Assembly (NCBI GenBank): GCA_021442155.1
Contig: CM038232.1
Span: forward strand, 58,683,436 to 58,747,435
DNA length: 64,000 nucleotides
Reading direction: 5' to 3'
From: Cymbidium sinense
Taxonomy: Eukaryota > Streptophyta > Magnoliopsida > Asparagales > Orchidaceae
The position numbers and the translations under genes were made by a program. Positions within the stretch are counted from its first letter, which is position 1, and each line of letters begins with the position of its first letter. Shown in pieces: positions 1-13,440 of this stretch. The notes beneath the pieces are model-generated. The model had not been told where the DNA came from. It did not search any database and saw only the letters and a program-made list of their open reading frames with translations.

Positions 1-3000
1 ATCAATTAATAACATTTCTTCAAAAAATAAATTAAATCAAAATATTTAAAGCATTCTTACAATTACAAGAACAGTAAAATAAAAATAATATGAGATGGTA
101 TGCACTTCTCCTTACAAGTAATTTGATTATCACTTTCTAATCCAAATCCACTACACCTATATTGCACTCTATCCTTCTCTGATTTGTTGCATTCTATCCT
201 TCAACAATTTTAAGGCTTTTTAGTTTCTTTAAATGATCACTCACAGTTTCATTTTCTTACTAAATATATATTGTTAGCATATACAATTAATCATGCTTCA
301 CACATACAAAACTTTCATTAGAGTTTATGAACAAAATTCTGTGGTTCACTTATCATAGTGGGATATTATGCAAATATAAATTGAAGATTTTTTGTCTCGA
401 ATTTTTCATGTAAAATTTGAGTATCTTTCCTCTTTGTTTATTTTATTGTTTATTGCTCTAATTTCATGATAAATAATATCATAGTGAGATTTTGGCCTTG
501 CCTATGAGAACAATTAAATACAAAATCCCCCTCTTGGATATGAACACTAGTTTTTCACTTTGCAAGTTAAGATGAGAGTTATATTAGCATATATGAATAT
601 AAATAGTTCACTATTAAGGTTTGATAAGATGTCCTCATCGTGAATGCTAGAGGAGAAACAACATAAGGATCAAAAGTTGCTATACTAGATTAATCTTCAA
701 TTGTTCATGGAATTTTACAAGATATCTTGAAGAAGAAGACCACCATTATGTTATGATAGAGATCGGAATACTTGTGCATGATGAAGTCTCACTAGGAAGC
801 TATTCATGTGGGAAAATTGTAATAGCATGATGGCATGATCTTCATAAAAAATATTTCAAGAGAAGATAAGAAGAAAGTCATGATAAGATTTTTATCCTTC
901 ATCTAAACTCATGGTATGTATCTATTTGTAAATATATCACTAAGTTAAAAAAGAGAAACCAAGAGAATGTGAGTCACCCGATCTCCTAAATGGACCAGTC
1001 TCCTTTTCATTAAATACAGAAAAGGACACCTCCAAGAGAAATTCTCAATAAATAAAAATATGTTTATATTTTGACTTTATTTTTTTTAGGATTTTTCAAT
1101 CTGACTCATAATTCAATAATTATTCTTACAATTGAATGATCTATATATTTGATGTTAATTCATATGGCAGATGGTGAATCATTATAATCAAGCCAAATAA
1201 TAGCCCAATATATAAAAGCTTATGTAGAAATAGTTAATAAATCATGAAAGACTTAATAAAGAATATGATGAGGTTAAGAGGGTAGATGGGTAAAAAAATG
1301 AAAGAAAAGATATAAATATCCTTGGTTTGGATTTAATGGCACCATCATTATATGATGTCAAGCTAAGGTCTTTTCGCTCGAGAAGATAGTTGATCCAACT
1401 CGGTTTTGAGATGATCTCTTAGTAATCATAATTTGCACCTTAGAGTTAGCTTCATGTCCTCAAATTGTAGCAAGAAAATTGAACATTTCCAAGACAAACA
1501 ATTTCTAAGAAAAGTTAAAAAGATGTAGACGTGTAATCTTTATTTTCATAGAAAAATGTCTATAGAAAGAAAAAAATGAAATAACTCAATTATATGCAAC
1601 TAAAGCTACTCAACTTTAGATTTACAATTATGTTTGAGTCAAGCTATCAATTTCCTATAATACTAAGACTCTCTAAATGTGATTAAAATCATGTTTATCT
1701 AAAGCTCAATCATAAGGAATATGACATACAATGCAAGTTATCAATCCTTAAGTGAGTATCTCTAATGGCTGATAAACTTAGCCTTATATTGATGTGCACC
1801 AATGCTTTGGATTTTGATCACTAGCTAGCTTCAACTAATGTCTCCTTTAGGAGGTATAAGAGAGCAAGAGTAACATAAAATTTTTAACTAAAGAAAGTGT
1901 TAATTTTGATTTTAAAATATTTTTATAACTAAGTTTAAGGTTATTTACCATTTTATTAAATATGGTTGAAAATATTTTGTCTTATGAGCCCATCATAAAA
2001 CATGTATAGATAGATAAAGGTATTACAATAAGAGTAAAAATAGTAAGTAATGAAGCAATCATAAATAATCACTATTCTATAATGATTATAAAAGAATAAG
2101 TAATAAGTTAGTATTATTGGATAATTTATTTATACATACCTAGAATAAAAATAGGTAGTAGGTTGCCATGTTCTACCCAATTAGCTCAGATATTTTGAAT
2201 AATAAAATATGATTTTAATTTTTCTCTACTCCTACTGCTTTCTCTTAGTTTATATTATATATTTATTCACTTATTATTGGATTGACTTCATTCAATCAAA
2301 ATACTTTACTTATACTTTATTTTTATATATATAAATTTAAAAGAAAATGAAGTGAAGAAAATATCCTAAAGCTAAATGGAGCTATCACAACACAACATAA
2401 ATATAATACATAGAATAAAAATATAACATACAAAATAACAATATTTATATATTGATACAAGGCTCCTATATAAATAATGGTGAAAAGCATTAGTCATATG
2501 CCAAGTAAATGTAAAAAGTTTTTTCATCTTAATATAATAAAATACTCAAAGTGGTGGAACACATCACAAATTAAATATAACAAATAATTTTAAATTTTAA
2601 CCACTTAAAGAAACCTCATCTCTACCATCAAAAAATTTGCACATCAGGACAACGCATAACTATATTTTTCTTATAATAAGCAGCTAAATGGTTGTGAACT
2701 ATCACATAACTATATTTTTCTTATAATAAGCGGCTAAATGGTTGTGAACTATCACATAACCTATGTATTTGTGAGGGTTATTATAGTCTAAGGTTGACTT
2801 ATATGACCAAGCTATGTCATTTATAATAATATGACTATCCTAAGGCTTATCACTTTATCAATAATGAAAGTGATGGGCTTTAGGCTAATTATCCTTGTTA
2901 ATAGCTCAAATGGCATTTGATTATGATTAAATAAATTTTATTATCAGATGAACTAATAATACTCAATTAGTCATAATCATGATCAAGTCACAGCTTTAAT

Positions 3001-4189
3001 AGGATATATTCTAGCCTAAAGAGCCAACATCACTTTGTAGACTTGCAAATACATCAAGTACTTGAAACTATTAACTATCAGACATAAAATCTAAGTGTTC
3101 AAGTGGGGTACGAACACTTAAAAATAGATAAGTTCTATATAAGTTGAAAAATATTCTAAATATCCAAAGTGTAGGGTGGCATTGAATTAAAACTATTATT
3201 CCAAAAAGGAATGAACAAAATAATAATTAGTTTGATGGGATTTTGACCAAATATGGTATTGTCCACACTAGACCAAGTTCATAAAACAAGAATTAACATA
3301 GTAATAAGAGTGGGATTATACTATAAATTGATTAAATCACTATGTATGATTAGCCACATGAAATATTCTCAATCAAGAGACCATGAATAAGAGGATAGAA
3401 GTATTAGATGAGAGAAATAGATTAGTGTAACAAAGGATACTTAGCCAAACGGCTTCACTAAATGTTGGAAACTTGATAAAAATAATAATTCCATGTTATG
3501 AAATATGCTCAAGGTGAAAGATCAATATACTTGACACTATGATGCAAACTATTGTAAAAATGATCAAAGCCTTACGATGTTGTGTAAAATGATCCTAAAA
3601 TGTGTGTTCTCCACCAAGCTAGCTATCTACCTAGAAACCAACTTATATTCATTAATATCATCATTTATGTGGTTGATTGATATAATTGGCTCCATAAAAG
3701 AAGGAAGTAGAGATCACATAAAATAAGTTAAGGTCTACACTGAAGGTGCAAGAATTGAATGTTTCTTGTATAATGTTTGAATGCAATAAAGAAATATAAA
3801 CATATTAGTGTAATATAGTGTTATAATAGAAATTTTAATATGGATATATTTAATAAAATTATGATATGAAATTTAGAGTATATTAAATATTTAAGTAAAA
3901 ATTAAATAATATTATTAAGTTGTTATTATTTAAAAATTAGAATAGAGGATTATTAACTTAGTGAAATTCTAAAAAAAATTAAAAGTATTTTATTACTAGT
4001 TTTATTAAACACTTATTTTATAGAAGAATATGTTTGCATAATTTTTAAACTTTCAAAGATATTAATATATGTTAATATTTAAATAATTTAAAAATTATTA
4101 TATTTATTATTGAAAATAACATAATATTTCAAAGAAATTTTGATATTTTATTGTGAACACCGTAATACACATCTAAGGTACACTACATT
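1..4189. other. AT-rich sequence without a gene
   Basis: No supported ORF, RNA gene or named repeat apart from the 50-bp tandem duplication at 2654-2753. The style (eroded, moderate complexity) suggests old transposon remains, but no domain could be read. Confidence 0.5.
2654..2760. repeat. 50-bp tandem duplication
   Basis: Two copies (2654-2703 and 2704-2753) differ at about two positions and are followed by the start of a third (ACATAAC). The unit contains CTTATAATAAGC. Confidence 0.85.
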
Positions 4190-7100
4190 GTTGTTCCATG
4201 CGGAAAATTTTGCGGCACCATAGATTTAGGAATTTATTATTTAGATGATCAAATGCATCATTAAGGAATAAAAATATTATCTTTAAAGATAAACATGTTA
4301 TCTATAATGGATTTGATCATTTAAAAAAAGACTCCTAAGGCTAATGGGTCTTTAATATACCAGAGAGTTTTCCCCTGAACTATATAAGGAAATAGAGCAG
4401 GATAAATTTTTAACTAGGTTAATGGTTCTCTATAAAGGTAAGCCCTTATAGTTAATTACATCTTAAGAATGGAGGACCTTTTCTAAGAAAACTCTTGATT
4501 AAAGAAAATAAATAAGCTATTATTTCTATAGATTTCTAAACTAGTTTTCAAAGGCAAATGATAATTTGGAATTTTAAAAGGGAACGATCCAAAGTGGAAA
4601 GAGTTCTTTTAGAAGTCAATAGGGATTAAGTAGGAAATGAACATAGATATTGGGATGCCTAGTAGGCTTTTCAACTATCCTACTATTGGGTTTTAAATTT
4701 TAGAAATTAATATAATTTTGAGTTGATATTTTATTAGAAATCAAGGATTTAGATTCTAGCATCATAAGACTGTAGAAATGCTTAGGGATAAAAACTTACT
4801 CCGAGATGGATGATTCAGAACCTGAGTCTATAATTACTTCTAACACAAGTTGAATGTTCGACCTAATTTCACTTTTGAGAAGTATTGACTCTTTCTCTTA
4901 TTTGAGAAATGAAACATATCCTTGAGTTTTCTGGACTTATAACTCATTTGGAAGGGCTGTCAGCTTACACTACCTAAGCGAATTTTAAATCTATGATGTC
5001 AAGTTTCATGAATGCAAGATGATTAGGCTATTGCATTTTAGAAAAAAAATCTAAGAACATAGACTCACTCTCTAATCTCTATGTTCATATTTAAATATGA
5101 AATGATCCTAACTATTGCAACATATTCTAGCTTTAAATATTTTTTACTCGCAATTCATTTAAGACTATGGGTATGCATTTTATGTCTAAATGACATACAA
5201 TTAGAAGTACCATGAGCCAAATCAAGAAGTGAAGGTAGACTTTCCCAGGAAGGTGGTTATCCTCAATGGTCAGATGCCCCTTATATGCAATAGGTGAAGC
5301 ACCAATTCACGGATTTATAATTATATGCTAGCATGTTCATAAAAGCTAGTTATTTCTAGTTGATTTTAAGTTATTCCTAGGGTTTTAATTATGTGACATT
5401 TCAAGTTTCTTTATTTCTATTTAAATTGATTAAATTTAAGTTAAGCATAAAATTTAATTTTTCTAAGAGCCTAACGTCCAGGCATTCATCACAAAAGTGC
5501 ACAACATGAAAATAAACTTTAAAAAGTAGGTTGATTATATTGCACGCCCAAAGTAAATCAAGCCAATTTAAATTAAAGAGCTGGCTCTTGCGATCGGGTA
5601 CCATTATACACCCTAGAAAATGAGAAAAATGGGTGGTTGAGCTTTGCCCTTATACAGCCCGGACTAGAACTATAAGTTTAGATCTATGGGGGTCTTATTT
5701 CCAAGATCCTCTCCTTCTTGAAGTACCTCCATTGGGCTTCACAGGGGACCTCTGCATCCATCTGCTGGTTGGGTCAGCTCCTGTTATTCTTAGAACCCAT
5801 AAATCCTAACTTAATTCTAAGCATCAATTATATTTTAAATTCCAAAAATATATTCTAAGCCCTGTAAAATAAATATCAATAAATGCAAAAAAAACACACC
5901 AACCATAATATTTAAAAACATATGGGCTTAGCATTAGTTGCTTGCCAAGCCCACCTTTCCTATTAGGCAGGGACTTAAGCATACCATAGGAAAATAACAT
6001 TTATAAATAATTTATTATGGTGATCTCTTTTAGCACAACCTCCTGTAGAATATAGCATTAGTTCTAACTAAAAGAACATCCTATCATCCAATCTAAGGGG
6101 CAAATAATCCTAGACATCCAATCTAAATACACCACAAAATAATAAAAATATCATATCACATCACATAACATCACAGATTGACCTAACCTAAATCTAGGGC
6201 TATGACCTAATAATTTCTGTGTGAAAGAAATATGTTTGTATGGTAAGACTTTACTAGCCTTTTAGATTCAAGTTTCAATTTGAGTTTTCAATATTTAATT
6301 TCTTTTTATTTTTAAGAATATTTAATTTTCATAATTTCACTTCATAGGTACGTGTCTTTATTATATTATAGATTTGAGATATCAAGACCTCCTTCGAACC
6401 AATAGTCAAGTGGCCTCAGGTTTCTAAACTATATACCATATGTTGTTAACTATGAATATTTTTATGTTTATTCTTTTAGATTTAAAATTGGTTTAATTTA
6501 CCACAACTGGTTTTAATCTAAGTGATTTAATGATTTATAATTTTATTTTCATTTTAAGTGAATTTTTTGTTAAGATGAAATTAAGTTTTCAGAACTAAGA
6601 ATATAATAAGTTCCATTTTGGGTGGAACCCAATCTATTCAATATCCTAAGTTCTAATAGAATGAAATCTTCACCTAAAGTGAAGATTCATTCTAAGAGGT
6701 TTATTTAAGGTTTTAAGCATGTTAATTAACCTCTTTTGGATTTAGTTTGAGTATAGTTTAATGAATATTTTAATTTTTTGTTTATTTTGAACTCTTCCTT
6801 TTATTTATTCCTTTTATTTATAGTTTGATTAATCATATATTGATTTAGTTTATTCTTTAAGGTATGTTTCTTCAATCAAGTTCAATTAAGGTTTATTTAT
6901 GTTATTATAATTTAGTTTGGTTTAGCTTTCATTATTATTTTCTTATCCATTTAAGTTTAGTTTTAGGTTAACTTTATTTATTGATTAATGTTTCTTTTTT
7001 GCTTATGTTTTTGTTTAGTTTATGTTCATTATATATTTGTTTTATATTTATGTTCATTAACTTAAATAAATTTAATATTTAGCCTTAATTTTGATGTCAT

Positions 7101-10100
7101 CACTTTATTATATTTCAATTTTATACTTTACTTTGCTTTATTTGTATAATTTCCAATTAATTATTTGTGCTTTATTTTGATTTCTTTTATTTTCATTTAT
7201 TTATTTCATTAACATTCTTGTGTTTGCTAAATGAGTTGAAATTAAAATAGTTCATTTCTATTTATGATTTCATTAACATTTATATATTATGAGTTTAAAT
7301 GAAAAGTTTAGTTATCTTTAATTAGTCTTTAAGAAACTAACAATTTCATTATTTTAAGAAGGTTCTTCTTATCATTTGATTTAGTGTAATTATTATTATT
7401 AGTCATGATCTAAGAAGGGGTTTTCTTATGAATTAACTTATCTTAATCCTGCTTGATACTTATGTCTTTTAGGTTTAATTAATAAATTAAATTTTATTGA
7501 GTTTGTTTGTACTTGAATTTTCCTTACTCATTGATTTAAATGACCTTAATAAATTCATAATTTCAGAGATTAATAAATTTTATACTTCAATTCATTAGTG
7601 GAGCTATGATTAATTAGCAATTCTTGAGTTTAATTAAATTTAATATTTTCAATTATTCTTAATATTAAACCCTAAGCTTATGTTTAATTAAGTTTCTTTA
7701 CTTTTATATTGTTTCAAAAAATATTTAAAATTTTTTGGTATATGATAATGTTTTAAGTTTATTTTACATATTTTCTAAATTTGGTAATTTACTAATTTAT
7801 TATTTCATTTATATTGATCTAGAAAATTGGAAATTCAATAATTCCTAATCTAGAGGTCAATTTGATGTGGAATTTTAATGGCAAGAGGTTCCTTGCCAAT
7901 TTAAGCTTTCTAAAATTTCACTTTAATCAGATGTATATTTTAAGACTAATTGAGATTTTAATTATTTTATTAAAATAAAAATTAAGCTTAATTTAGAATA
8001 AAATTACTTAGGGGTTTTATTTTTTTTTCTTGATTCCTCTTTAGAAGATGCATCCATTGATTAATCATAATTTTTGAAATTTTGGTTGATTTACTATGAT
8101 TTTTCTAAGTTTAGGTTGATTATTTGAATTAATTAATTCAATTAATCATTAAATAAGATGATTTTATGTTTTATTAAGTTTAAAAGAGTTTCAATAGTAT
8201 GTTTAAGGTCATTAGGATTTTTTATGATGCTTTAGATTATTTTCATGATTTTTCATAATTTATTTTAATTCATAATTATTTATTTTATTAAAATTAAGTT
8301 TTGAAATTAAAAATTCATCATTTTAAATTTTTTCCAAATAAATCTCCAAAAATGTCTCTTAAGTGTATTTTAACCTTAATTTCATTTTTCAAAGTTTCAA
8401 ATCATTAGGATTAATAAATTATGATTAATTTATGTTTGTTTATTTTTATTTAAAGCCAAATTAATTAAAAATTACCCTAAATTAATTAGAGATTTTATTT
8501 TATTTAATGGATTTCTCTTAGTGAGATGAATCCATAGAGACCCTTATTTATATTTTTTAGATGTATATTAAATTATTATGATTTTTTGAAGTTTTATCAT
8601 TTTTCATAATTTTTTCAAAATCAAAAATCCTGATTTTCTTATCTATATGTGTCGGCACCATATGGCACCGATGTGGCATAGCTTTGCATGTGGTACTACG
8701 CGATTCATTCATATGGGATCCACATGGAGCCCACGTTAAAATGGTGATGCATGCGTTTCAATTTGGGTCATCTGATCGAAGATCGAATGGTTCATATGTT
8801 TTTGCAGCTTCCAATAGGAGTTTTAATCAAGCGGTTCTACTAAATCTCGACCGTCCATTCCTAATGAAAGGAATGAACAATGGAGATTTCACCTCTAAGT
8901 GACTACAAAAGCCAAGAGTCGTCCATCGATTCGAGATGATTTTCGACAATACAACCTTTGAAATCATTTGATTTCACTCCCAAAACCATCAAGACATCAT
9001 GTAGATCACGTCCATATGGCTTGATCTCCCTTGAGATTAAGTTTCTTTCACAAAGGACCAAAGACAAAATGAAATAAGGTAAGATTTGGTATGTACCCTC
9101 TCCGACGGCAATCTCGGCGATGGGGTTGACTTGGTTAGCTTTAGAATGATGTGACGAGGTTGTCAAAAGGAGGAATTGGATTCTCTCCTTGTGGATTGGC
9201 CTATGGACCATGCTCAACTTATCCCGTCAACTTTGGTCATTCTTTAGCCTCCCAACGATGAGGGCATCGGTGTGAGTGCACTTGACTTCATTTAGTTTAA
9301 GGAAGATGGTGGAATGCTCAATTGGGCATGAGATGATCTCTTTCTCTCTTTTCCATTAGAGGCCAAGAACTTCCTTTAAGAATTTTCCTTCTCTTAGTCA
9401 GCATGGAGATTGACACCTTTGGAGGCTAGCTCTAAAGGTGTTTGGACTCATGCTTGTCTAAAGGTGTTGAGATGGATGAGCAGAGAGAATGAGGGGATTG
9501 AGGAGTTGGATTTGGCTTCATGCACCTCTTTCTTGCCATGGCATATTCCTTTATTTTGGATTTAGTTAAGATTGATTAAATTGCTTAAGCTTGTTGTCAC
9601 TCTTAACCCTCTTAGGATGGGTTTGGATTCAAGCTTGGGTTCATTCAGTGCTTAATTATGCCAATTGGAATTGACTTAATTTAAAATATTTTAATTGTGT
9701 TTCTTTTGATTGATTGGTTTTAGGTTTGAGTTTAAATCATCATTGATTGTCCATTGGATAATTGAGAATTCAATTAGCCTATGCCACATGAGAGTTTGAT
9801 TTGATTTTAAGTCAAATTAACCCATTTTGATATAAATGGGTTAAGTTGAATTTGATTGAGTCAAATGACCAATTTTGACTCAACCAAATTATGTTTGGAC
9901 TCTAATCATGTTTAGTCACATATGTGAGATGATTTGGAGTGATTAATTTCAAGTTGATTTTAATTTTGACCCATTTGACCCAAATTAGGCTTAAAGGTTT
10001 AAGTTTGGATTCATTTGGGTCAAATGACCAAATTGGTCAAATTGGATCCATTAATTGATTGAATTATATTTAATGATCATTTCTAAATGATTTTGAACAA

Positions 10101-10320
10101 TCAAATTGAGTTGATTTTAACCAATAAGGCTCATTTAGGCCCATTTAAATCAAATGATCTGATTAGCCTAAATAAGGCTTTAATAAATTTGAATTTCTTT
10201 AAATTCATATTTATTCTATCATTTAGATCATTTGGTCAACTTTTGGTGGGTTTGACCTTTAACTTGGGAGGACCCATAAGTCAAACATATGTCAAAAGGG
10301 TTTACTAGATTTGATTTTAA
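4190..10320 (+). repeat. Long noncoding repeat, copy A
   Basis: This is the counterpart of copy C, more diverged and more AT-rich in the middle (6.2-8.6 kb). Landmarks keep similar spacing. GGGTACCAT at 5597 and CTCGACCGTCCAT at 8847 are 3.25 kb apart here and about 3.16 kb apart in copy C. A mixed-composition island at 8.65-9.55 kb stands out. Open frames at 8684-9217 and 10087-10308 have no recognised domain. Confidence 0.6.
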
Positions 10321-13300
10321 TTTGAATTTGGATTCATTCATGTTCATATTATGATTTCATGCTTTTCATTTGCTTTGATTTGAATTTTTTTAATTTTCTT
10401 TGAATTTATTTTGAGCTTAATGAGTAATGAGGCTAATCACCTTAATCACCTTCCTTTAAACTTACATGAATCCAAATTTCAAGTGAAATGTATTTGATTT
10501 AATTTATGTTTGAGATTTAGGTTGAGTCTACCAAATCTATTAGGTTAGATCAAACCCAATGAGGATGCACTAAGTCACTAGGTGTAGTATTCTAAGTGCT
10601 TAATTAAGTCGCTCATAACTAGGATTATGTGTCATAATTACGATTTTAGAAATGATGTTAACCTCATCCAAAAATGAGGTCAATATTCCATTTGAGGCAA
10701 AATGGTAATCTTGCAAACATAAGGTATTTTATACAACAAAACAATTTATATTTAATTCCATATAATTTTAGAAAAATTCTAGAGGTTGTCTTAAATCAAA
10801 GAGAGCTTAATATAATTATTTATAATTTTGAACATTATTAATAATTTAAAAAATTTAAAACTAGTCAAAAATTTTGGTTTAAATTGATTTATTAAATTAA
10901 AGCTTGCTCAACAATTATCATAAACTTTATAACAATATTTCAAAAATATTTTCTAAAGCTTTTAGAAGTTTTAAAACTTTATTTTAATTATTATAATTTT
11001 TAAATAGTAAGTTTTAACAAAGAAAAATTATAACTTGAATACTATGATTCAAATTTTCTTAAGATTTTATAAGATGTTTATGAGATATTTAAGATCTCCT
11101 CAAGAATAATAAGAATTTTCTCAATTTAGTTACTAGTTAAAAATTAAAGAAAATTATAAAAATATTCAATAAATGAATATTCTTGTGATAATACTATTCA
11201 TGAATTTGCCAAAAGATATACTATTTATGATAAAAATATTTTAGCTTAATTAGTTCATTAATTTATTTAAAGTAGAAAATCTAAAAAAAATCTTAAAAAT
11301 AATTAATGGTTTGGACTAGCATGTGGTTCAACTTGATCTTGATTATTGGATTATATTAAAATAGATCTAATTGCTAAGAAATCATACTTAACCTCTTGTT
11401 AGGCTCATGCAAGGGATAAGATCTAGTTGGGGGTCGACATGACCTGACTTTAAACCATTTAAATTTCTTCCATTTTAAGCTGATCTAATAAAAATTCCAC
11501 ACTAGGAAGTTTAAGGGAGCTTAGTGGAAGCAAATGTATGGCTTTGCAAGCCATGCCATGACTTATATCACTAAGAAGACCAAGGCCAAGAAGTAAGAGG
11601 AGAGGGCTTGAGGCTAGTACCTTGCTAGTGGATGAAGCTTAAATTTGTTAAGTTAGGGAAGGGTTAAGAACTTGAATGCTAGTAGATGAAGCTAACCTGA
11701 AGAACTTGGTGGATAAAAATGGTCTAAACTTTTTCTTTGAGCTTTGTAAGAGAGAAATTAGCCATTATCTCCATGTAAGGAAGTGTGCTATTTAATGGCA
11801 CCTTAGTTGAGCTTACTAATGGCAACCCATGCTTAATTCTTGATTTAACTACAACCTCATGCTAATTGGAGCTATAGTAACTCATGTATAAAGTTTGGGG
11901 AGTAGTGTTTAGAGATTAAAATAGGAATTTAATGTCTAAACCCCATGGTCAAAACATAACCTACATAAGTTCATATTTAATGAAGATTAAAACATGTGAG
12001 ACCAGCTAAAAGCTTAGATAATTAAAGAGGAATAATTATTAGGATTATGAATGATCAATCAATAATATAATTTTAGAAAATTTTCTATAATTTGATGGTA
12101 TGGGCATATTCCACCTTATTTAGCCCATATGGCATGTTTTGTCCCAATGGGCCAATTTGACCCACTTATAGTGGCAAACTAACTTGGGTTGAACTAGGGA
12201 ATAATTTTTAAGATCTATGGATAAATAAATTTTAAGGGTTTAAAATGACTTAACCATTTGATATACTTAATTTTAACATAATCATGAGTATTCCCATTTG
12301 GATCAAAATGGTACTCGTTAGTCTATTTGGCCAAATTGACCATCTTATAAGGGTCAAATTGATGGGGGTTAAATTAAGCATTTGTTAATAAATCTTAGCT
12401 ATAGTCACTCTCAAGGATTTAAATAGATACCATAGTCTTGCTTAATTAACAACCAAAGAAGGGTATTGGCCTTAATAAGTATAAATACTCTATTTAGTCC
12501 ATTGGATTTTGGCTCAGAGAAAAGTAGACCAAATGATACTTGGAGTATGCTTAAGACATTTAGCAAAGTTCACATGTCTAATTGGTCTAATTAATTTAAA
12601 AGTTAAAGCTAATTTGTTCATATTGATCCAATTAGGTCAATTGGGTAAATTGGGTTAACTTCTTTACAATTGACTTAGTTGATGGATCCAATATTCACAT
12701 TAGAGTAATTTATTATATGAACACATTTTATGGCCTATTTGGAATGGCCAATATAATTCCATCTTATTGAGTTCAACCTAGGCATGGTTAGATAGATTGT
12801 ATTATATTTGACATTATTGGTCTTTTGGTCAAGTAAGTTTGTCTCTAAGGATTCTAGTATTATTTGATTCACCCACTACTAGGAACATCTCAAAGTTGAC
12901 TAATTTGGGTGATTGACTACTTTGGGTGAGTAAGGTAGTCACATGGTTAATGACCTAAATGAGATAAAGGTAACTATGTACCTTTGACTCACCCATGGAT
13001 CAAATCTCCCACATTAATTTTGAGGATAGTTAAGCCAATTCCTAGAGTCTTATGATCAATCATACAAATAATTGAATCAATGAGATGGATTGATTGCTTA
13101 AACCTAACATTTACATTCACTAGAAAATGATTTGACTAAAGTAGTGAAAGAGGTCTACCCTAGGGGTGTTAGAATGTGAAAAAAATTGCAAGTGATCCTC
13201 CTATCGGTTCCTCCTAGAGGTTTTCTAAGGCCAACCTAGGTGTTAAGTTAGGTTGAAGTAAAGATTTTTAGTGTCTATGGAGGATATGAAGTTAAGAGTT

Positions 13301-13440
13301 GTTGACATTTTCGATGTCCATAGTTACATATGAAGCAACTTATGCCCCTTCACAAGATGGTTAAAGGTGCATTCTTTGTAAATCACTTAACTACCTTTAA
13401 GAAAATTATCTTATGACTTAAAAGCTAGATAATAAATATT
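10321..13440. other. AT-rich sequence without a gene
   Basis: Eroded repeat-like DNA. 12.1-13.1 kb has a thinned-out version of the TTGACCCA/GGTCAA wording seen in copies A and C, so part may be an older relative of that repeat. No coding sequence. Confidence 0.45.

Noticed and set aside
8684..9217. Two adjacent open frames of 72 and 104 codons
   Set aside because: They lie in the mixed-composition island of repeat copy A. The matching place in copy C does not keep them, and no domain is seen.
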